Notes under the pieces: generated by a model
Told to the model about the DNA's origin: nothing
The model's database searches: none
What the model saw: the letters and a program-made list of their open reading frames with translations, nothing else
From: Hevea brasiliensis
Lineage: Eukaryota > Streptophyta > Magnoliopsida > Malpighiales > Euphorbiaceae
DNA length: 64,000 nt
Assembly: GCF_030052815.1 (NCBI RefSeq)
Contig: NC_079495.1
Location: 49,267,043 to 49,331,042 of the forward strand
Direction: 5' to 3'
Translations under genes and position numbers: made by a program
Shown: positions 56,150 through 64,000 of the stretch, in pieces
How positions within the stretch are numbered: position 1 is the stretch's first letter
Layout: every line of letters starts with the position of its first letter

Positions 56150-58527
56150 TGGTCCTTTGCATTAATATTATTAAGGTTACTATTCACTTGATCATTTCTA
56201 TTCAAAGGTTGACTTTTTGATTCATAATAGATTTGTTAAGCCTAAGTTTTCCAATATACCACATTTTATATTTTATTTTTGTTGGCATTGATTTCCAATA
56301 CCATTTCAAAGCTTATTTCTTGAATATTTAAACTTAACATATAAGGTTACTATTCATTTAGTCATTTAAGTCAAAATATTGACTTTCTCATATATAATAG
56401 TTACATGAGTTTCAATCACATAGATTTACCACATTTTGGTTTCCAAAAGTGTTGGCATTAGTTGCCAATCCATACTTCTAACCAATGGAAAATAAATAAA
56501 AAATTTCAGTTTTGGGTGCTAGAGTTCACTGTTTCATTAGGCCATTCTACAGTGAGAATTTGGCCAAGTCTTTTTAATCAAAGTTGTTCTTTATTGTGTC
56601 TAGTTATATTTCATTTTTTTAATCACCACATTTGGAGTTTTCTAGCTCAAGTTATGGCTATTGCACCATAACTGGTCAGATTTCCTTTACCCAGAATTTC
56701 TGGGCAATTTTTGGTTCTGCCAGATTTGGTAGTCCAAATTTGGCTAGCAATTTCATTTAGTTAAGTCCAGAATTTGAGTTTGTTTTCTACATGAAAGTTA
56801 TTCTAAATTGCCTCAGCTTTCCATTGATATAAATTTCAGGTCAATTGGACCTTTCTACACCAAGTTATAACCAAATGAATGAACACTGTTCATTTGGTCA
56901 TTTTGCCCAGACAGAATGTGTGTTACCCGAATTTGGTCAATTTTTAGGGCATCCTAAGTTTGTTTTCTGGATAGGTTTCCTTCATCAAAGTTGTGCCATT
57001 ATGTGTCTAATTTCATGTCTAATTGGCCTTGCACCAATTGAACCTACACAACCCAAGTTATAGCTACCCAAACATGCTAGACTCACATCCAGACTTGCAG
57101 GGCACTCAAGGCAGTACCTCTAACCTTAATTCCCATGGCACATTTCACTTCAATTCCTACTCAAACACAATCAAATGGTAACTAATTGACCATTAGAATT
57201 TCCTTTCACCAATACATGAGTAAAATCATAAATTTGTTGCCTAAACCCTAACTCCAACAACTTCAATTCTTCATATACATGCAATCAATGAATCAAAGCA
57301 TCAAATTTATGTTCAATGGAAGCCATGTACAACTATAACTCAATCTAATCAATGAAACCCTAATGTATCCTACGGCTGCTGAAATTGGTGGAATTTATTC
57401 ATGCAAAACTTGTTTCAATTCTCTTAATTTCACCCTCATTTCATACTCCACATGATATATATACAAAGTTTTAAGGATGAATTAGCACTAATCTTTTTGA
57501 AACCAAACTTGAGCTTGTTATTCTTCAAGATTTCTCCTAGAATCATAATAATCATAAATCAATTATAACTTCACTTTTCCAAATTAAATATCCAATAAAA
57601 ATTCAACAGCATTTCCCCTAAACTTGGACTAAACTCCTATCATAAATCTCAAATCCACAAACCATTAATACCTAATCTGGCAGCTTGTGCATTCAAATTT
57701 ATATATAATGATCTAATCGTCAGATAAATCCCAAATTTTAACCATATATTCAAGACATCCCTATACAATAGTAGAAAACTTTTAGCATAAAATTATCTCT
57801 ATATCATGAGATATCAAAATATTCATTCAACCCTTCAAAATCTGAATTTTTGCAGAAATCAATCTTACTCAGACAACTCATGCAAGACAATTTATATATC
57901 ATAAACCACAAGTCTAAAATTCACCAAATTTTAACACAACAGCCTCAACATTCCAAATATCATTTGTACTAAATCTCATAATTTTATAAGCATCCTAACT
58001 ATTTATTTTTCTCAAATTTCAGTAGCTAAAATTTAGAATTCAACTTGCAGACAGCCTGTGTTCAACAATATATTTCTCCAAATCCAACCGTTGAACAATC
58101 ACCAAATTTTAACCATAACTTCTACACATACATACCTCAAACATATCCAAAAATCTACAGTACAAGTTAAGCCAAACTCACCTGGACGGAAGAGAAACAT
58201 GCTGCTCTGCTGAACCCCTGTTTCTGCTACTGTTCACCTCCTTTTCCATTCCTCTCTTTTTAATTCTTGTATCTTAGACCAAAACCCTTCTTTTCCCCTT
58301 GTTAGTGTTCTTTCTTACTAGAGAAACTCAGAAAAAAAAATTAGCACTAACTCCCTCTTCCCTTCTCTTCTTCTCCTTCTTCCTTTCTTTCTTTCTTTTC
58401 CTTTCTTTTTCTTCCTCTCCTCTTTCCCGATTTTGCTGTCCATGGTGAAGATGCAGATTTGTTTGTCAATTTGTCTCATTTATCTCCTTTTTATTAGTTT
58501 ATTAAGTAGTTGTCTAATGGTGATTGG
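56150..58527 (-). mobile_element. Element F, LTR fragment (B/A related), cut at its U5 side
   Basis: From about 56340 the text follows the reverse complement of B's LTR (5700-6480), for example the gtgttggcattagttgcc and agttcactgttt words, and it ends in gtgattgg, the point where A reads gtgattggtggagaag (about 16001). G begins there. The U5 terminus is missing. Between 57400 and 58500 it diverges strongly from A and B. No genes are seen. Confidence 0.7.
56168..56475. repeat. Diverged tandem duplication in LTR F
   Basis: Two units starting aaggttactattcac (56173) and aaggttactattcat (56344), offset by about 171 bp, share ttgacttt, accacattt and gttggcatt words. Confidence 0.6.
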
Positions 58528-61500
58528 TGTGACACCCCTCATCCGACTATAGTGTAGCCGAGCAAAGTGTGCTACATTCGATGTCGGAGCACCTTATCTT
58601 ATCTTACTTTATTCCTTTAATCATTTTTAAGTTATTATCTTTTAATATCAATTTTTTTTCGACGGAGAAACTAACAGAGTTTCCCCTATTTTATTATCGT
58701 TTGACGTGTTTTACTATTCACCTGCTTGAAAATTTCAATAATATTTTACAATAAAAATCTCATCAATAATTCTTATAATCATCTCATCATTTCATGCATC
58801 ATCATTTCTGATAGTGTCCATACATTTCGATTCTGATTCATGACCATGGATATTCATTCATGCTCATTTTATATATCAAAAATTTCAAATTTCCATTAAT
58901 TACATAATTTACAATTTACATAATACACAAATTAATTACAATTTTATAATTTATATTTCAACATGATAACTAATTATAAATACATAAAATAACTTTTGTG
59001 AGCCCTATCTACATGCATTGCTGAGGAGGTGACAACTTGAACACTTCTGACACTTCTGCAGATCTGGACTCCAAAAATCTCAATCAAAGTACCTGTGCGA
59101 GGAAACAAATCCATCGCACTAAGCATTGCTGCTTAGTAGTGCAATAATATAACAAGAAAATAATATATACAAATAAAGAAAAAAATAGAGCATAATTTAA
59201 GTATTCAGGAATCAATTTGATTTACTATGATGTTTCTAGTATTATCTATCTTATATGCTAATTTGTTCCTCTTTGGAAGTACTGAGTTTATACAGTAATA
59301 ATATTCGATATACAGATTAATTCTAGGAGTATTGTATTTTCAGTTCCTACAATTCTGAAAATTTCATTTGTACTACTTGATTCAATTATGTTTCCATTGC
59401 TAATCTTTTTTTTTTTTTTTTTCTCATTTCATTCAATACTTTCTAATATTTTTAATTACTAAAGTTCTTAAATAATTTAATAATTTACATTACCCAGGTA
59501 ACCTATGACAGGCTGACTAAACTGGATAACGGGTTGTTGGCACTGGACACCACAGTGCCTCGGGCCGTCATACCATGGGACACAGAACGTCAACCACGTA
59601 TGCAGTCAGTATGGCTAAAAAGCCATGATAACACATAATCGGGCATTAAGCCATGAGTGCGGGCATAAAAGCCATGAATACGGCCATAAAGCCATGAGTA
59701 TGGGCATAAAGCCATGAATATAGGCATAAAGCCTTTCGCAGTACTGCTAAAACAATACCCTATTGGCATGCCAATCTATTCAATCTGATACACGTGCCTA
59801 GGCAATACAAGGGCACATAATATCATTAAATATTAATACATTGTATTTTATGATTTCATTATTTTATGACAAATTCCATAATTTATACATTCATCATAAT
59901 ATTTATACTAATTTCAATTCACATTCATTTGGTTTCACGTACCATTTACATTCATCATCTTTCCTTTCTCTCTTGATGGAAACCTAAATCCCAAATGACA
60001 CTTTTATCTCATTTATACATTCAACAATTTATTCATGTCAAATATATTTCATACTTCAAGTTGTATTGCTAATATATTATAAACTCCATTGGTGTGGGAG
60101 TATAAATCTCAATTACCTATTCCAAGTAATCCATGAACATTTCATGGATTTCAAATTTCATGCCTTAATTTCCTTTACCAATTTAGTTGTTACACTTTGT
60201 GTCTTTGTATTACTATTCACATTACTGTTCACCTTACTAGTCAACCAAAATGTTGACTTTTTCATACTTAATGGATATGTTAATTCTAATTACACCAAGA
60301 TCCCACATTTTGAGTTTTACATTTGCTAGTATTAATTGCCAATTGCAATTTAAAGTCCCCTAGATGCATTTTCAAATTTTCAGTTGTGATTACCTAAGTT
60401 TACTATTCCATTGGACAATTTTACAGTGGAAAATGGGCTAACTTTTCTTCATCAAAGTTGTTCCTTATTGTGTCTTCTTTAATTCCCTTTTTGAATCACT
60501 CCATTTGGAGTTTTGTAGCTCAAGTTATGGTCATTTTACCATAACTGGTTGGAGTGACCTGTACCCAAAATTTCTGGGCAATTTGGTTCTGCCAGATTTG
60601 GTGACCTACATTTGGTTGGCAATTTGACTAGGTTATGGTCAGAATTTGGATTTTTGTTCTTCATGAAAGTTGTAGGGCTATGTATCAACTTTCTGATGGT
60701 AAAATTTCAGATAAATTTTACTTTTCTACACTGAGTTATGACCATTTGAACAAGCACTGTTCATTTGGTCATTTTCCAGGGATAGCATGTTGGTCACCCG
60801 AATTTGGTCAATTTTTAGGGCATCCTAAGTTTGGTTTCTGGACAGGGTTCCTTCATCAAAGTTATGCCATTATGTGTCTAATTTTATGTCCAATTGGCCT
60901 TGCACCAATTGAACCTACACAACCCATGTTATAGCTGCCCAAACATGCTAGACTCACATCTAGACCTGCAGGGTACATTGGACAGCATACCTAACCTCAA
61001 ATTTAAAGCCACAATTCACTTCAATTCCTTATCAAACACAGCCAAATGGTCACTAATTGATCATTAGGACTTCCACTCATCAACACATAAACAAAACCCT
61101 AAGTTTGCTCCAAACCCTAACTTCCATACTCAACTTCCATTCAACCTATACTCCATCAACCTATCCATCACACATATACATATCTCAAACCATTTCTAGG
61201 CAAGTTTAATATCAATTAAACTCATCATACCCTCATACATCAAAGCTGCCAAAAATTTAAGTTCCCATATACTTGATATTTTCTTCAATTTCTTGTCATA
61301 CTAACTTGATTTAGCATGCTTATAACACTTAAAGGAAAGAAGTAGGATGATTATAGCACTAACCTTGTGTGAGCAGAATTTTCTCTTGGTTAATCCTCAA
61401 TTTTCCTTCACTTTCTTCCCACTTTCCTTGGGTTTAAGGGCTTGCTATGGAGGTTTATCAAGGTTGCCAACAATTTTGGTGAAGGAAGGTAGGTGTTTGG

Positions 61501-61583
61501 AAGCTTGGTGATGGTGCTTTAATGGTGGAAAGAAGGAAAAATAAAGAAAATGGAGAGGAAGTGTTGGGACGGCAGAATTTTTT
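58528..61583 (-). mobile_element. Element G, LTR in minus orientation, inserted in F
   Basis: It begins tgtgacacccctcatccg, the U5 end type of B/A LTRs but diverged in sequence. It has the ctaagc...gcttag hairpin at 59119-59136, a gccataaagccatg minisatellite, and the LTR modules (aaatttcagat, tgttcatttggtcattt) up to the point where H interrupts it. Its other end and any interior are outside the window or displaced by H. Open frames (60066-60934) are non-coding modules. Confidence 0.75.
59641..59733. repeat. 20-bp minisatellite in LTR G
   Basis: About four and a half units of the type gggcataaagccatgaata with small changes. The single-copy counterpart in A and B is one aaaagccat word near 14557. 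Confidence 0.85.
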
Positions 61584-64000
61584 TGTCACACCCTACCCCT
61601 CTGTAAGGCATAACATGATCCCGTAGTATACCTAATGAATTACCAACTCCGTCTACTGATAACCCATTAAATATACTACAAGGGATTTTAAAAACTTTTC
61701 TTACTTCTTTTACCGTGGTGAGCACTATTTACAGGTGTTAAAAACTTTGGTGAACTGAAGTGAAACAACTAACTCATTTGATTTATCTGGAATTTCTGTA
61801 AAAATTTTGGCAGAGTGCCATCTGTATTTTGGACAAAACAGTTCTTCAGAAAACCTGTAAAAAGCACTTCAATAATTTTCCAAATCTCAACCCCAATACA
61901 TTTCTCAACACAACAATTTATCAACTCAATTCCATAGAAATTTTTTCAAAGTCTGAGATAAGGAAATATAATACAATTTTCACAAGTCAAATAACTCATA
62001 ATTAATTTACAACTTCAAGGTACAATTTGAATTTACAACTGCTCAAAACCAAAAACAAAATGTACATACAAAGGTCATACATTCTGATACAAAATACAAA
62101 ATCTTTGGTATACTCATAATACCAGGTAATCCCTCATTTGGATGTATATGCGGCCTAGTCTGCCACTCTGCTCTCTCTACTGCGACAATAAAAAGCTATC
62201 GCTGAGACAATGTCTCAGTGGTGCACAACATTAACCAAATACAATTTAAATCACAATTCATAAATCATGTAAATAGTGGATACTTAAAACCATAGTCAAA
62301 TTTAAGACAATAAAGGTCAATAAGAATTTAAATTCCATTTCTCAATATCACAATAATTTTCCATAAGTCAGATCAGGTTTGAATTCAAAAGACAGTATAT
62401 GTCAATGAGAGTTTAAATCCATTTCACAATCTCACAATACATATTAATAAATCACACACACAGCTTAATCATGATCCATAGTTCAATTCGTCCCAAAAGC
62501 CAATGGCTAATGAGGTATTCAATTCGTCCCAAAAGTCGATGACTAATGAGGAATAACATGGCTAGCTAGCAAAAATATGAGTACTCATCCAATTCGTCCT
62601 CAACAGGCACACACCTCAACACTTCAGCCAGAGAAGGAATTCAATTCGTCCCACTAGACAAGCTAATGAGGAATACAATCAATATACATGATAGCTGTGG
62701 TTTCAAATCATTTCCAATGCTTTTCAATCAATAAGTATCCATCAATGTCATTCAAATAATTTTTCACAGTTTCAAACCATTCACAATATTTTTCAATCAA
62801 TAAGTGTCCATCAAACACATTTCCACAATTTAAAACAATGATATACAAATAGTCAATATTTATTTCCATTGAAAATAATTCAAAAGAAACAGTTGTTGTG
62901 CACAAACCTCTGATGACTGTCTCCCTGGTCTGGACTCAGTGTTTCTTTCCCTTTTGTTGAGTCCTTGTTAACTGAGAAACACAATTTGAAGTGTTTCAGT
63001 GCTAAATTAATTTACCTCTAACGATAATGTTCGATAAACAATTCACTGAATACCTTTATTTGCTAAGTCACCTAATATACCGACCCTCGACGTGTTCTAG
63101 GTAATTTAGGTCTTAGTGTCATTAATATGTCATATTCGATAGGGTTTTAGGTTTGGTATGTTTTACCAAAGTCATTTCCTTGTTTAGTGCCATTTAATGC
63201 AAATTGCTGGATTCCGGGACACTGGTTTGACCTAGCCGGACGGTCTAGTTCCCTCTGTTTTCGGGTCTCGGTCGAAACTACAAACTTGTAGATCTATGTC
63301 TTATGGACCGCGGTGCAAAATTTTAGGTCAATCCGAGTTAAGTAGACCAAGTTATGGTCATTACACTATTGCTGGTCAAATGGCATCAATTAGGTCATTT
63401 TTTTGGTCAATTTGGTCAACTTTGGTTCGGCCAGTTTTTGGACCCGAACTTGTGCAAGCTTTTTGACTTGCTTATGGTCATTTCTGGGCTTTGGTGTCTT
63501 CATAAGACTTGTAGGTATGGGTCTTAACTATTCTTGGTTAAAATTTCAGGTCAATTGGACCTGGTTTGAGTGAGTTATGGCCTAAACACTCACTGCTGCC
63601 CAATTGGTCATTTTTCAGGTCCTAATTGCACCTAATCCGAATTGGTCATTTTCTTAGGTCACCTTGCAAGCAGAATTTTGGTATGGTTTCTCAATGAAAG
63701 TTGGCACATTTTGTGCCTAGTTTCACCTCAAATTGGTCTCATACCAATTGAGGTTACACATTTAAGGTTATAGGCTAAAATGTACACTGCCCTCAATATG
63801 CCTTTCACACCCCACTTCAAACACACATTTACCTTTGCAATTGTTTACTTACCTACCAATCTGTTTTGGTACATTACCAAAAGCATTTTCTACATTACAT
63901 CAACATTACTTTGGGCAGATTACCATTACCCTCAACACACCAAGTATAATTCACATTTACAATTTCTAAGTACCATTACATACACACATAACCATTACAA
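61584..64000 (-). mobile_element. Element H, LTR of C family, inserted in G, truncated by window
   Basis: It starts tgtcacaccctacccctctg and follows C's LTR (6655-6814 then 37821 onward) closely. It includes ggcagagtgcc near 61813, agctatcgctgag near 62193, and repeated aaaattt(c/t)aggtca modules near 63318 and 63541. No interior is seen before the end of the window. Confidence 0.8.

Noticed and set aside
59641..59733. CRISPR-like array
   Set aside because: Units are contiguous 20-bp repeats without unique spacers, inside a plant LTR.

Overview
This window looks like a gene-poor stretch of a flowering-plant (eudicot) nuclear genome. The evidence is the long-LTR Ty3/Gypsy chromoviruses primed by initiator-Met tRNA, a typical plant P-class pentatricopeptide repeat (PPR) gene, an Ac-like hAT transposon, and AT-rich spacers. 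I cannot name the species from sequence alone; a woody eudicot such as a Euphorbiaceae member is only a guess. Nothing here is bacterial: there are no operons, CRISPR arrays or tRNA/rRNA genes that I can see.

Positions 1-44332 are one nested stack of retrotransposons, and several boundaries can be read to the base from matching 5-bp target-site duplications (TSDs). From outside in: K, a 49-bp LTR scrap (44284-44332); J, the 3' end of an Athila/Tat-like element (42341-44283); B, a plus-strand Tekay-type chromovirus (141-42340); C, a minus-strand solo LTR in B's 3' LTR (6655-41324, TSD gatac); D, a minus-strand chromovirus in C (6815-37820, TSD taaaa); E, a plus-strand, nearly gene-less element in D's 3' LTR (7372-28842, TSD acata); and A, a minus-strand chromovirus in E's interior (13560-24431, TSD agacg). 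A, B and D carry recognisable gag, protease, reverse transcriptase, RNase H, integrase and chromodomain segments, all broken by stops and frameshifts. E keeps only gag pieces and pol scraps.

Positions 44333-53282 are the low-copy part: a non-autonomous hAT element (44740-47279, 8-bp TSD), an intact intronless PPR gene (47807-49669), then intron-containing remnants of a Pro-X carboxypeptidase-like S28 peptidase (about 49798-50420) and of a boron (SLC4-type) transporter (about 50575-51236), and a 179-bp tandem duplication (51758-52114).

Positions 53283-64000 return to retrotransposons: a short-LTR Gypsy gag relic (I), a truncated LTR F, LTR G inserted in F, and LTR H inserted in G and running off the window.

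The most interesting observation is a 74/75-nt, AT-rich GT...AG insertion with in-frame stops, in phase 0, inside the integrase gene of both B and A but not of D. It lies just after the catalytic glutamate and before the GPY/F and chromodomain regions. It looks like a minimal plant spliceosomal intron and could switch between integrase with and without its chromatin-targeting tail. Second is element D, whose two outer ends are both U5 termini in inverted orientation, joined at a microhomology and flanked by a TSD.
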